From Ilumatobacteraceae bacterium (GTDB taxonomy: Bacteria > Actinomycetota > Acidimicrobiia > Acidimicrobiales > Ilumatobacteraceae): a stretch of 64,000 nt of DNA. The translations under genes were made by a program, and so were the position numbers. Below, piece after piece: positions 1 through 8,614 of this stretch. The first letter of the stretch is position 1, and every line of letters starts with the position of its first letter. The stretch is taken from contig JAGYKR010000006.1 in assembly GCA_018401375.1 (NCBI GenBank), forward strand, positions 1 through 64,000. The letters run 5' to 3'. The notes under the pieces are model-generated. The model worked only from the letters and a program-made list of their open reading frames with translations, was not told the origin of the DNA and did no database searches.

Positions 1-786
1 CAACGCCGTTAGTGGCAAATGGCTGCCCTTTTCACGCGCTTCGGTTAATGCTATACCTAAGTCTTTGCGCATCCACTGCACAGCGAAACCAAAATCAAAC
101 TCGCCACGCGCCATGGTTGCGGCTCGGTTATCCATTTGCCAGGACTGCGCTGCACCTTTTCCGATGACCTCGATGACGGCGTCCACATCGAGACCGGCCT
201 TCTGAGCGAACGCAATGCCTTCAGAAAGGCCTTGGACTAAACCGGCGATACAAATCTGATTGACCATTTTGGTCAACTGCCCGGCACCGGCATCGCCGAG
301 ACGTTCACAGGCCCGCGCATAGGCAGTGATCACGTGGCGGGCCCGATCAAAGATCGCCACGTCATCGCTGCCACACATCACCGTCAATGCACCGTTAACG
401 GCTCCGGCTTGGCCACCCGACACCGGAGCATCCACCCAGCCCACCTGAGCTTGCGCGCAAGCCGCAGACAGTTCACGAGCAATCGCCGCCGACGCAGTGG
501 TGTGATCCACCAATACTGAGCCTGGCGCCATCGCGGCCAGCGCGCCCTGCGGGCCAAGGACCACCGAGCGCAGATCCTCGTCGTTACCCACACACACCAT
601 CACGAACTCGGCACCCTCGGCGGCCTCTGCCGGGGTAGGAGCGAGACGATGACCATGGGTAGCCACCCATTGTTCCGCCACGCTGCGGGTGCGGTTATAG
701 ACGGTGACCTGATGATCAGCGGCTACCAGATGCCCCGCCATCGGCGCACCCATCACGCCAAGCCCTATGAAGGCAACCTGACTCAT
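1..786 (-). CDS. 3-hydroxyisobutyrate dehydrogenase family protein (3' end outside window)
   Basis: This is an NAD(P)-dependent beta-hydroxyacid dehydrogenase. The family oxidises 3-hydroxyisobutyrate (valine breakdown) or reduces tartronate semialdehyde. The reading frame starts with ATG at 786 and stays open to base 1, giving 262 residues; family members are usually about 290-300, so only the last 30 or so are missing. The N-terminal Rossmann glycines are GLGVMG at residues 8-13. The substrate-binding segment DAPVSGG is near residues 119-125. The catalytic lysine is in QLTKMVNQ (K173), followed by the conserved RKD near 240. Which hydroxyacid it uses cannot be told from sequence. carD lies 31 bp upstream on the same strand. 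Confidence 0.9.
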   Translation of the reverse strand, partial: MSQVAFIGLGVMGAPMAGHLVAADHQVTVYNRTRSVAEQWVATHGHRLAPTPAEAAEGAEFVMVCVGNDEDLRSVVLGPQGALAAMAPGSVLVDHTTASAAIARELSAACAQAQVGWVDAPVSGGQAGAVNGALTVMCGSDDVAIFDRARHVITAYARACERLGDAGAGQLTKMVNQICIAGLVQGLSEGIAFAQKAGLDVDAVIEVIGKGAAQSWQMDNRAATMARGEFDFGFAVQWMRKDLGIALTEAREKGSHLPLTAL

Positions 787-817
787 CCCATCAGCCCAAC
801 GATGTCACAGGCGTCGG

Positions 818-1348
818 TCACTCAGCGGATTTTTTGGCGGCTTTGGCGGGCTTCAAGACACCCTTTGCCAAGGCCTCATCGAGATAGGCCTCCGCCTCTT
901 CTGCTGAGACTTTCAATGCCGGAGAGATCTCGCTCACCAAGTTCACGCGGGCCCGCTCATACATGGTGCGCTCCGCAGCAGACAACGACGCGTCACGGTT
1001 ACGAGCAGCGAGGTTTCGCACCACTTCGGCCACCTGATAGACGTCACCGCTCTTGAGCTTCTCTTGGTGGTTCTTGAAGCGGCGGCTCCAGTTGGAGGGC
1101 ACCCGAGGGTCAGGCTTAGCGAGTACTGATACGAGGTCTTCGAGTTCATCAGCTGACACGGGAGGACGCACCCCAACATCAGCGGCCATATCAACGGGCA
1201 CCTTTAGCACCATCTCATTGATCACGGTCTGGAGAACGAGGTATTCCTTTTTCTCCCCGAAGGCTTCCATCTTCTTGGTCCCCATCACCACGCATGCGCC
1301 GTGCTGGGGGTAGATGACGGTCTCGCCCTTTTTGAACTTCACACTCAC
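818..1348 (-). CDS. carD: CarD family transcriptional regulator
   Basis: CarD binds the RNA polymerase beta subunit and stabilises the open promoter complex, notably at rRNA promoters. The 176-residue protein has the N-terminal Tudor-like RNAP interaction domain (GETVIYPQHGACVV near residue 8). Its helical C-terminal domain has the basic stretch with W87 in SNWSRRFK, matching the tryptophan that CarD wedges into the upstream fork. The C-terminus ends in an Ala/Lys-rich tail. The start is GTG at 1348, preceded by a GAGG-type ribosome site. A TAACAT box at 1426-1421 in the upstream gap could be its -10, but this is weak. Length and motifs match the family closely. Confidence 0.97.
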   Translation of the reverse strand: MSVKFKKGETVIYPQHGACVVMGTKKMEAFGEKKEYLVLQTVINEMVLKVPVDMAADVGVRPPVSADELEDLVSVLAKPDPRVPSNWSRRFKNHQEKLKSGDVYQVAEVVRNLAARNRDASLSAAERTMYERARVNLVSEISPALKVSAEEAEAYLDEALAKGVLKPAKAAKKSAE

Positions 1349-1490
1349 TTAGACCTCACCGACTCCTCAGCCCCTCACCGCTTCGGCCCCGATGGCCTTC
1401 ACAGCTCCGCCAAGGCTCGTATGTTACAGCGCCGGCAGGTCGATTCGGACCCGGTAATGCCCCAGATCCGAGCCAACTCACGTGAACGAA

Positions 1491-1619
1491 CTATTCAGAG
1501 GATTTGGATTCCTGACGGGAACTCCAGTCACGAAACGAATACATCCCGTACAGGAAGATCCCCACGAACATGATCAAAGAGACCCCGCCCCCGAACATGA
1601 ACAACGTACTTTCGGTCAT
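1491..1619 (-). CDS. small single-pass membrane protein (42 aa)
   Basis: This is a very short reading frame of 42 codons. Its ATG (1619-1617) overlaps the TGA of the upstream small gene in an ATGA junction, the usual sign of translational coupling. The product has a short polar N-terminus (MTESTLFM), one hydrophobic Gly-rich helix at about residues 7-28, and a polar C-terminal tail rich in Ser, Arg and Glu. I do not recognise a family. The coupling and the clean membrane-anchor pattern are the reasons to believe in it. It could be a small accessory subunit of a membrane complex, but nothing in the window names one. Confidence 0.6.
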   Translation of the reverse strand: MTESTLFMFGGGVSLIMFVGIFLYGMYSFRDWSSRQESKSSE

Positions 1620-1822
1620 TTTTCGCTCTTTGCTGACTTGATCAAAATGACCGCCGCCAAGGCCAGGATCGAAGGCACCCAGATTCCTACGTAGATGCCG
1701 TTCAGCCGGCCGAGAATGTCATCTCCGGCCCGGAAATAAATAGTGACGCTCAGCACGAAACTGGCAAATGCCGCAAAAAGTGCTGTGCCTTTGAGAATCA
1801 GATCAGGACTCATGGGTGTCAT
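1616..1822 (-). CDS. small two-helix membrane protein (68 aa)
   Basis: This hypothetical protein has two predicted membrane helices: about residues 9-30, and about 44-64 (ending ALAAVILI). A charged loop RAGDDILGRLNG lies between them and a short basic tail KSAKSEK follows. I chose ATG 1822, which has GAAAG just upstream; ATG 1813 is nearly as good, while longer starts lack hydrophobic continuity. It is translationally coupled to the 42-residue gene at 1491-1619. A perfect 6-bp inverted repeat lies 62 bp upstream of the start (1884-1901). No family was recognised, and function is unknown. Confidence 0.65.
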   Translation of the reverse strand: MTPMSPDLILKGTALFAAFASFVLSVTIYFRAGDDILGRLNGIYVGIWVPSILALAAVILIKSAKSEK

Positions 1823-1883
1823 TTTCTTTCGGTAGCAGGGGGACCCGCAACCTCCAAGAAACACCCGAGGGCGGGAGGCGGCG

Positions 1884-1901
1884 TTGATCACCCTAGATCA
1901 A
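1884..1901. promoter_or_regulatory. perfect inverted repeat TTGATC-N6-GATCAA
   Basis: Two perfect 6-bp arms are separated by 6 bp, upstream of the small membrane-protein pair and downstream of tRNA-Arg. The size (18 bp) and symmetry suit a dimeric regulator. The spacing does not fit the FNR/CRP consensus (TTGAT-N4-ATCAA). Regulatory role is inferred. Confidence 0.35.
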
Positions 1902-1965
1902 ACTCGGTGAAAGAGCGTGGTCAAACCGCCAGACACCCATCACTGGCATGAACCTCATTTCTTAG

Positions 1966-2040
1966 CGCCCCCGGCAGGATTCGAACCTGCGGCCAGCGGA
2001 TTAGAAGTCCGCTGCTCTATCCGGACTGAGCTACAGGGGC
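1966..2040 (-). tRNA. tRNA-Arg (anticodon TCT)
   Basis: The minus strand folds as a full cloverleaf of 75 nt. The acceptor stem is GCCCCTG pairing with CGGGGGC (one G-U pair). The D-arm starts TAGCTCAG. The anticodon stem GCGGA/TCCGC carries loop CTTCTAA with anticodon TCT (reads AGA), and the T-arm contains GGTTCGAATCC. The CCA end is not encoded (CTAAG follows the discriminator). Confidence 0.97.
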
Positions 2041-2048
2041 AAGACGCT

Positions 2049-3305
2049 TTATTCTACTGATCGGTCCCGCAGGTACCCGCGCAACAGATCCAACGAAGAA
2101 ATCACCGAAAACTGGCGCATCTGCTCACGCTGACCGGGTAAACGCAAGGTCCTCGTCAACGAGCCATCGGGTCCGCTGATCGCGACGCATAAGGTGCCCA
2201 CAGGCATCTGATCTTGTTCGGTAGGCCCCGCCACCCCGGTCAAGGCCATACCGATATCGGCACCAAGACGCATACGGGCACCTTCAGCCATCTCCAAAGC
2301 AGCCTTTTCAGATACCACTGGGCCGGGCGCCACGCCGAGCAGATCACACTTGACTTCACTCGCATAGGACACGATGGAGCCGCGCAGCACATCGCTGGCC
2401 CCCGGGATCGCCGTCAAACGAGCGGCGACGAGACCACCGGTGACCGATTCGGCAAGACCGAGACAAAGACCCTGAGCCCGCATCATCTCCAGCACCACCG
2501 ACTCCATCGTGTCGGTATCGGTCCCAAACACCTGCTCACCGAGAATGGCCCGAATCTTTTCTTCCCAGGGGGCCACGAGCTGTTCGGCTGCTTCACGGGT
2601 CGCCGCTTTAGCGGTCAAACGGACCTTGATCCCCTCCCAGCCACTAGCGAGGAACGCGAGGGTTGGATTACCGACTGCGTCGAGTTCTTCAATGATTGCG
2701 TCCAGGCGTTCATTGAGACCGCTTTCACTTTCACCCCATGTGCGCAGAAGCCGTGACGCGATCACCGACGGATCGCCGTTGCGCCGCAACAGTTCGGGTA
2801 ACACCGCCCGATGAAACATGTCGTAGAGCTCATGGGGTACACCGGGCACCGCAAAGATCACCTTGTCAACGCCATCTATCTGCACCGGGCAGATCAGACC
2901 GGGAGCTGTGCCGCGAGTCTGAGCGATGATGCTCGCTCCCACGGGAACTTGAGCTTGACGCAGATTATTGGCCGACATCTGACGTCCCCGGGCGGCAAAC
3001 ATGGCAGCAATGGTCTCCGCCACAGATTCATCGTGAACTAACTCCACTCCCATCACTTCAGCGATGGCATCTCTGGTGAGGTCATCGTGAGTTGGTCCAA
3101 GACCACCGCACATGATGACGGCATCCGCAGAGGCGAGCACGGAACGCAACTGGGTCACAATCCGACCGACGTTGTCACCCACTTTGATCTGGATCAGCGA
3201 GTCGATCCCGCTGGCGGCGAGTTGTTCTCCGAGCCAGGCCGAGTTGGTGTCGACAATCTGGCCGAGCAACAGTTCGGTCCCTACCGCAATCACGTCACAG
3301 CGCAT
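2049..3305 (-). CDS. cinA: CinA family protein (competence/damage-inducible; NMN amidohydrolase)
   Basis: This two-domain protein recycles pyridine nucleotides by deamidating NMN; the family name comes from competence loci. The N-terminal molybdopterin-binding-like domain (residues 1-170) has the start VIAVGTELLLGQ and the motif GGLGPTHDDLTRDA. The C-terminal amidohydrolase domain (about 250-410) carries AESVTGGLVAARLT and GVAGPTEQD. I chose ATG 3305 (418 aa) because conservation begins at MRCDVIAVG; the longer frame needs a TTG start. It overlaps the end of pgsA by 11 bp, the common actinobacterial pgsA-cinA pairing, and both follow rimO in one operon. Confidence 0.95.
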   Translation of the reverse strand: MRCDVIAVGTELLLGQIVDTNSAWLGEQLAASGIDSLIQIKVGDNVGRIVTQLRSVLASADAVIMCGGLGPTHDDLTRDAIAEVMGVELVHDESVAETIAAMFAARGRQMSANNLRQAQVPVGASIIAQTRGTAPGLICPVQIDGVDKVIFAVPGVPHELYDMFHRAVLPELLRRNGDPSVIASRLLRTWGESESGLNERLDAIIEELDAVGNPTLAFLASGWEGIKVRLTAKAATREAAEQLVAPWEEKIRAILGEQVFGTDTDTMESVVLEMMRAQGLCLGLAESVTGGLVAARLTAIPGASDVLRGSIVSYASEVKCDLLGVAPGPVVSEKAALEMAEGARMRLGADIGMALTGVAGPTEQDQMPVGTLCVAISGPDGSLTRTLRLPGQREQMRQFSVISSLDLLRGYLRDRSVE

Positions 3306-3864
3306 GATCAACCGCCCCAAGCCGACGTTGCTTGGCTGCGACAGCGAAGTACTGGTAGCCGCTCACCACAGCGAGACCGACCGCTAACCACAAGAGCATG
3401 GTCCACAACCACGTGGCCGACACGGCCGTCAACGGCAACAAGGCAAAGCTGACAGCAGCCTGTTGAGCCACAGTCTTGGCTTTAGCCATTTTGCTCGCAG
3501 GCATCGACACCCCTTTGGTACCGATCACAGTGCGGTAGATGCTGATGATGAACTCCCGGGCCGCAATAATCAACACCGGCCAAATCCCGAATACACCCCG
3601 TGATACCAAGGTGAACATCGCACCGAGGACCAACACCTTGTCGGCCAAGGGATCAAGAAAAGCGCCCGAACGTGTGGCCCCATGTCGGCGGGCGATCCAC
3701 CCATCGATCCCATCCGACGCGCTGAGGGCGAACCACAGTGCGAACGCAATCCAACTACCGGCCTGATCCGCAGGGATCACGAGAAACATCAGGGGCGATA
3801 GCAACAACCGCCCGACCGTGACCGCATTGGCCCAGGTAGCGAGAGCATTCGGATCCACGGGCAT
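3295..3864 (-). CDS. pgsA: CDP-diacylglycerol-glycerol-3-phosphate 3-phosphatidyltransferase
   Basis: This integral membrane enzyme makes phosphatidylglycerol phosphate from CDP-diacylglycerol and glycerol 3-phosphate. The CDP-alcohol phosphatidyltransferase signature D-G-x2-D-G-x2-A-R-x8-G-x3-D-x3-D is present as SDGIDGWIARR followed by GAFLDPLADK (roughly residues 50-77). Several hydrophobic helices follow, and the 189-residue length is normal. Its ATG shares one base with the rimO stop (TGATG), so the two are probably coupled. The closest alternative is another CDP-alcohol transferase such as phosphatidylinositol-phosphate synthase, but the order rimO-pgsA-cinA favours PgsA. Confidence 0.94.
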   Translation of the reverse strand: MPVDPNALATWANAVTVGRLLLSPLMFLVIPADQAGSWIAFALWFALSASDGIDGWIARRHGATRSGAFLDPLADKVLVLGAMFTLVSRGVFGIWPVLIIAAREFIISIYRTVIGTKGVSMPASKMAKAKTVAQQAAVSFALLPLTAVSATWLWTMLLWLAVGLAVVSGYQYFAVAAKQRRLGAVDHAL

Positions 3865-5192
3865 CAGAGGTCGTCTTCCACCGTTGCGCCTGCGGCCACA
3901 AGATCCGGGCCAAGCGCATCGACGATCTCCACCTCAACGATCGATCCGACCTCAAGATCTGTAGGTAGATGAACAATCCCATCGATTTCGGGTGCTTCAC
4001 GATGACTGCGACCAACACCGATGGCGTCCACAAGCACCTGATGGGTATCGCCAATCAACTCGTCGCGCCGAGCCGCAGTGATCTCATCTTGCATCTCGCG
4101 CAACTCAGCGAGACGTTCGGCCATCAACATGGGATCCACATGGCCGTCAAGGTCCACCGCGTAGGTGCCCTCTTCGGCGGAATACGAAAAGAACCCGCAC
4201 CAATCCAGTTGGGCTTCCGCCACAAACCGCAGTAACTGGTCGTGATCGGCTTCGGTTTCACCGGGATAGCCCACGATGAAATTGCTACGAAAGGCAGCCT
4301 CGGGGGCACGATCACGAATGTCAGCGATCCGCTTCAAGAATCGGTCCCCATCCCCCCAGCGCCGCATCCGCCGCAGCAACGGTTTGGACACGTGTTGAAG
4401 TGAAAGATCGAAATACGGCACACCGCTCGCGCAGATCGCGTCGATCAGGCCATCGGAGAGATCGCTTGGATACAAATACAACAACCTGACCCGGTCCACC
4501 ATCTCCGCCACCGCACCGATCAGCGGCAGGATCGATCCTGCCCCCATCTCATCGGGGCGGTCCTTGCCGTACGACGCGAGGTCTTGGGCGATGAGCACGA
4601 TCTCGCGGGCGCCGAGTTGTTCCACTTCGGTCAAGATGGAGGAGATATCACGGGAGCGTTGCGGGCCACGAAAAGACGGGATCGCACAAAAACCACAGGT
4701 CCGGTCACAACCTTCGGCGATCTTCACATAGGCCCACGGCGAGGTGGACTTGGGGCGCGCCATGTTCAACAGATCCAAAGCCGGCACCGGCGCGTTGGAG
4801 GCACTGACCGGGATCAACTGCCGTTTGGTGGCACCCGTCAACGGAACACCAAAACCCGCCACCTGATCAACTTCGGGGAGAGCCTCGGCGAGTTCGGCTC
4901 CGTAGCGTTCGGCCATACAGCCAGTCACCACGAGTCGAGAACCTTCGGAGCGCTGACCGTCAAGAGCGAGGATCACTTCGATGCTTTCGGCCCGGGCCTC
5001 CTCAATGAATGCGCAGGTGTTCACCACGACGAGATCGGCGGCCTCTGCTGAATCGGTCGGCTCCATCCCTTGGGCCAGTAACGATCCGATCAACTTGTCC
5101 GAATCCACCTGATTTTTTGGGCAGCCGAGGGTCTCCACATAAAACCGTTGGGGAGAGATCTCCAAAGGGGTGGACACATCAGATCCCGACAC
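3864..5192 (-). CDS. rimO: ribosomal protein S12 methylthiotransferase RimO
   Basis: This radical-SAM enzyme adds a methylthio group to an aspartate of ribosomal protein S12. The N-terminal MTTase domain carries cysteines C24 (TLGCPKNQVDS), C60 and C92 for the auxiliary 4Fe-4S cluster. The radical-SAM cluster motif is C162-x3-C166-x2-C169 in EGCDRTCGFCAIP. The C-terminal TRAM domain covers roughly the last 65 residues. The opening YVETLGCPKNQVDSD is typical of RimO rather than MiaB. It follows the SMP-30 gene by 19 bp and ends on the pgsA start. Confidence 0.96.
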   Translation of the reverse strand: MSGSDVSTPLEISPQRFYVETLGCPKNQVDSDKLIGSLLAQGMEPTDSAEAADLVVVNTCAFIEEARAESIEVILALDGQRSEGSRLVVTGCMAERYGAELAEALPEVDQVAGFGVPLTGATKRQLIPVSASNAPVPALDLLNMARPKSTSPWAYVKIAEGCDRTCGFCAIPSFRGPQRSRDISSILTEVEQLGAREIVLIAQDLASYGKDRPDEMGAGSILPLIGAVAEMVDRVRLLYLYPSDLSDGLIDAICASGVPYFDLSLQHVSKPLLRRMRRWGDGDRFLKRIADIRDRAPEAAFRSNFIVGYPGETEADHDQLLRFVAEAQLDWCGFFSYSAEEGTYAVDLDGHVDPMLMAERLAELREMQDEITAARRDELIGDTHQVLVDAIGVGRSHREAPEIDGIVHLPTDLEVGSIVEVEIVDALGPDLVAAGATVEDDL

Positions 5193-5211
5193 GGGTGTTC
5201 ACGCTACCGGC

Positions 5212-6168
5212 TCACAGATGCGCAAGCTTCAGACCGCGCACCGGCCACGGCATCTGGAGCAGCCGGCCGGTACTTGAGGCGGTGATAAACGCTGTGCGCA
5301 GATCCTCTCCCCCGAAACAGATGTTGGTGGTGATCGCATCATCAATCGGCACATGCTCCACCGTAGAACCGTCCGCCGAAATGACGGTGATCCCACCGTT
5401 GACGATGGTTGCCACACAGACATTGCCGTCCCCGTCAACAGCGAGCGAATCCAACAACTGCATCCCGGGTAAACCGGCCAACACCCCGTCCGCACTCAAA
5501 GGGGTGGGACGCTGCACCTGCCCCGGACCGGTCACAGTGCGACGCAGCACTCGGCCGCTATGGGTTTCGGCCCAATACAGCGTGGAGCCGTCAGGGCTGA
5601 GACCGATCCCGTTCGGGGTGTCAGCCCCAAACTCCACCTCGATGATCTCTGATCCATCCGCTCGGGCGTAATAGATCGAGGTGATGTCGCTCGTGCGGGC
5701 CTGACGGTCGCGAATGCCGTGATCAGTAAACCAAAACCCACCGTGGCCATCCATCACGAGATCGTTCGGCGCTCGCAGCGCCCGGCCATCACAATGGGTG
5801 TAGAGATCAGTGACCTCACCGGAGTGTGGGTCCACTCGCTGGATCCGACCACCGGTGTAGACGCTCGCGTCAAATCCACCGGGAACCATCAAACCATTCC
5901 ACGTCACAGGGGTGAAGGCACCGCCGTTATTGCAAACATAGAACGCTCCATCGGGGCCAACAGCGAGACCGTTGGGGCCGCCTGGCACCTCAGCCACCGT
6001 TTCTTTGGTCCCATCCATATGGACCCGGGTGATGCGCTGAGCAAACATCTCCACGAGCACCACTGTGCCGTCTGGCATCGCAATCGGGCCTTCAGGGAAC
6101 TGAAGCCCATTTGTGACCTCAGTAATCTGATCAAGGGCAAAACGTGATTGATGCTGGTCAGCCATCAC
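5212..6168 (-). CDS. SMP-30/gluconolactonase-family beta-propeller protein
   Basis: This is a calcium-dependent six-bladed propeller lactonase-like protein of 318 residues. Family landmarks are the early metal-site glutamate in GLQFPEGPIA, the PNGLAVGPDGAFYVCNN segment, RAPNDLVMDGHGGFWFTD, and PNGIGLSPDGSTLYWAE, which supply the usual Glu-Asn-Asn-Asp metal ligands. Substrate is not predictable; members hydrolyse sugar lactones or other esters. It sits between ftsK (19 bp upstream) and rimO (19 bp downstream), so it is probably co-transcribed with cell-division and lipid genes, which is not a usual place for it. The start may be either of two adjacent ATGs. Confidence 0.9.
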   Translation of the reverse strand: MMADQHQSRFALDQITEVTNGLQFPEGPIAMPDGTVVLVEMFAQRITRVHMDGTKETVAEVPGGPNGLAVGPDGAFYVCNNGGAFTPVTWNGLMVPGGFDASVYTGGRIQRVDPHSGEVTDLYTHCDGRALRAPNDLVMDGHGGFWFTDHGIRDRQARTSDITSIYYARADGSEIIEVEFGADTPNGIGLSPDGSTLYWAETHSGRVLRRTVTGPGQVQRPTPLSADGVLAGLPGMQLLDSLAVDGDGNVCVATIVNGGITVISADGSTVEHVPIDDAITTNICFGGEDLRTAFITASSTGRLLQMPWPVRGLKLAHL

Positions 6169-6187
6169 CCCATGATGTCACCTATGG

Positions 6188-8563
6188 CTAAAGCTCGCCG
6201 GCCTCGGACAACAACTCAAACTCCTCCACCGTCATCAACACTTCACGGGCCTTAGATCCTTCACTAGGACCTACCACTCCGCGTTGCTCCAGCAGATCCA
6301 TAATTCGGCCGGCACGGGCGAACCCGACTTTCAGTTTGCGTTGCAACATCGATGTGGAGCCGAGTTGGCTACGCACTACCAGTTCCATTGCTTGGCGCAT
6401 CATCGCTGAATCCTCATCGTCATCCGCGCCCGCCGAGAACGCGTTCGCACTCGATGTCACATGATCGGGATCAACCGCAGATGCATCGGCTTCCACCTCG
6501 GTGTTCGTAACGGGTCGGGCCTGAGCCCGCCAATGGGCCACCACCTCACGAACCTCTTCCTCACTCACAAAGGAACCTTGGATGCGCTGAGCCACCGAGG
6601 AGTTACCCGGTAACAACAACATGTCACCCTTACCGACGAGTTTCTCGGCGCCAGGTTGATCGAGAATCACCCGGGAGTCAGTGAGGCTCGACACCGCAAA
6701 GGCCATGCGGGCCGGAACGTTTGCTTTAATCACACCGGTAATCACATTGACCGAGGGCCGCTGCGTGGCCACGATCAAGTGGATCCCCACCGCCCGCGCC
6801 TTTTGAGCGATCCGAGTGATGGATTCCTCCACGTCGCGGGCGGCGACCATCATGAGATCATTGAGTTCGTCCACCACCACCACGATGTACGGCATGCGCT
6901 CTAACGGGGATTCGGCATATTCGGGAGTGCTGAACGCCCCGGCATCAACCGCGGTGTTGTAGCCGGAGATGTCACGAAACCCGACCCGCGACAACACGTC
7001 ATAGCGCCGCTCCATTTCCTTCACGGCCCATCCGAGCGCGTTAGCGGCCTTCTTCGGGTTCGTGACCGGCTGGGTTAACAGGTGCGGAAGATGCTGATAC
7101 TGGCCCATCTCCACCTGCTTCGGATCGATCAAAATCAGCCGGACTTGATCGGGGGTGGCGCGCATCAACAACGAGGTGATGATGCAGTTGATTCCACTCG
7201 ACTTTCCTGCTCCGGTGGCACCGGCGATCAACATGTGCGGGGTGGTGGCCAGATTCAAAAACACCGATCGCCCGGCGATGTCTTTACCGATCGCCACCTC
7301 AAGCGGGTGCGTGGCAGCGGTGGCCTCAGGTGAAACCATCAAGTCCCCCAAGGCCACGAGTTGGCGCTCGCGGTTAGGGACCTCTACCCCGATTGCTGAA
7401 CGCCCCGGGATCGGGGCGAGAATCCGCACATCGGTGGCCGCCATTGCGTACGCAATATCGCGTTGGAGGCTGGTCACCCGCGCCACTTTGACCCCTGCGG
7501 CGAGTTCAAGTTCGTAACGAGTCACCGTCGGTCCCACGGTCATCCCGACCAACGTGGTCTCCACCCCGTGTGAGGTCAAAGATTCCTGCAAAGTCAGGCC
7601 GCGGGCCTCCACTTGCTTACGGTCGATCACCTGCGCGCCCGCCAACTTCAACAGCCCCAGTGGTGGCAGATCCCAGTCGCCAATCCGCTCCCCTGGTCCC
7701 GCCGGCACGGCAGCGCCGCCAGCACCGCCAGCACCGGCATTCTTTTTCTTTGCCGCCTTCTTGGTGGGTGATGCGCTGCGATCACTAGACCCGGGATCCT
7801 CTTCTGCGAAGTCGTAGATCCGGGGCGCTGCCAGATCGGAAGCCTCCCCAGCTACCCGTGGCCGCTCCCCCGGAACCGCCCCCTCATCAGATCCCGCCCG
7901 ATCACTCGACAACGAGGACAGATCCTCTAAGGCCCGACGGGTCACACGGCCAATAGGTCGGGCCACACTGATCATGCTGCGACCGGTGCGCTCCGCCATG
8001 GTGCGCAGCGAGGTTTGCGTCACAAGTAATGCACCGCCGAGCATGATCGCAATAAACAGCACCGCTGCACCGGGGGTCGCGATTACGGCACGAATCGGTT
8101 GAGCGAGGGTAGAGCCGAGAATCCCGCCGGCCCGAGAAAAGTCTGCCCCCGATGCCCACCACGTTTCGGGGCCACGGATCAAATGAATGAGCCCCAGCAA
8201 TGAGGCCGCCATCATGACCCAGCCAAGTACTAAACGTGTTGGGCTTGAGGATTTGGTCTTACGAATAAAGGCCACACCCACGGCCACCAACGGGATCGGC
8301 ACGAGATAGCGCCCCAAGCCAAAAAACCAGCCCAGTACCGTGTCGATCAATCGCCCAAGCGGGCCCGCCACATCGAGGACCACCCCGAGAAACACCAACA
8401 CACCCACACCGGCGGCCACAATGCCAATCAGTTCGTTGCGACGATCGCCGCCGCCCACACCGGGCAGCGTCGGTTGTGCACCCGCGTCCCGGGCGGCCTT
8501 CTTCGCAGGGGCCTTCGCAGCTCTCTTCGGTGCTGATTTGCGGGACTTTCGAGGTGTCGCCAT
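6188..8563 (-). CDS. ftsK: DNA translocase FtsK/SpoIIIE
   Basis: FtsK is a septum-located ATPase that pumps chromosomal DNA during division. The protein has a basic Ala/Lys-rich N-terminus, four membrane helices (about residues 50-200), a linker rich in Asp, Ser and Ala, and then the motor. Walker A is GATGAGKSS near residue 450 and Walker B is YIVVVVDELNDLM. The C-terminal gamma winged helix starts near SAMMRQAMELV and ends in VLMTVEEFE. I chose ATG 8563 (MATPRKSRK), preceded by GGGA; the frame extends to 8605 but the extension is not family-like. Length is 791 residues. Confidence 0.96.
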   Translation of the reverse strand: MATPRKSRKSAPKRAAKAPAKKAARDAGAQPTLPGVGGGDRRNELIGIVAAGVGVLVFLGVVLDVAGPLGRLIDTVLGWFFGLGRYLVPIPLVAVGVAFIRKTKSSSPTRLVLGWVMMAASLLGLIHLIRGPETWWASGADFSRAGGILGSTLAQPIRAVIATPGAAVLFIAIMLGGALLVTQTSLRTMAERTGRSMISVARPIGRVTRRALEDLSSLSSDRAGSDEGAVPGERPRVAGEASDLAAPRIYDFAEEDPGSSDRSASPTKKAAKKKNAGAGGAGGAAVPAGPGERIGDWDLPPLGLLKLAGAQVIDRKQVEARGLTLQESLTSHGVETTLVGMTVGPTVTRYELELAAGVKVARVTSLQRDIAYAMAATDVRILAPIPGRSAIGVEVPNRERQLVALGDLMVSPEATAATHPLEVAIGKDIAGRSVFLNLATTPHMLIAGATGAGKSSGINCIITSLLMRATPDQVRLILIDPKQVEMGQYQHLPHLLTQPVTNPKKAANALGWAVKEMERRYDVLSRVGFRDISGYNTAVDAGAFSTPEYAESPLERMPYIVVVVDELNDLMMVAARDVEESITRIAQKARAVGIHLIVATQRPSVNVITGVIKANVPARMAFAVSSLTDSRVILDQPGAEKLVGKGDMLLLPGNSSVAQRIQGSFVSEEEVREVVAHWRAQARPVTNTEVEADASAVDPDHVTSSANAFSAGADDDEDSAMMRQAMELVVRSQLGSTSMLQRKLKVGFARAGRIMDLLEQRGVVGPSEGSKAREVLMTVEEFELLSEAGEL

Positions 8564-8580
8564 GGCGTCCCTACCGTACC

Positions 8581-8599
8581 AACCGGGTCTCGGCCGGTT
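8581..8599 (-). other. hairpin in lipoprotein-ftsK gap
   Basis: AACCGG and CCGGTT form a perfect 6-bp stem with a 7-nt loop between the stop of the lipoprotein gene and the ftsK start. There is no U-run on either side, so it may be an mRNA processing or spacing hairpin rather than a terminator. Confidence 0.3.
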
Positions 8600-8614
8600 A
8601 GGCACCCCCTGCGA

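Noticed and set aside
1884-1901. FNR/CRP-type site
   Set aside because: The half-sites resemble TTGAT/ATCAA but the spacing is 8 bp rather than 4, so only a generic dimeric operator is proposed.
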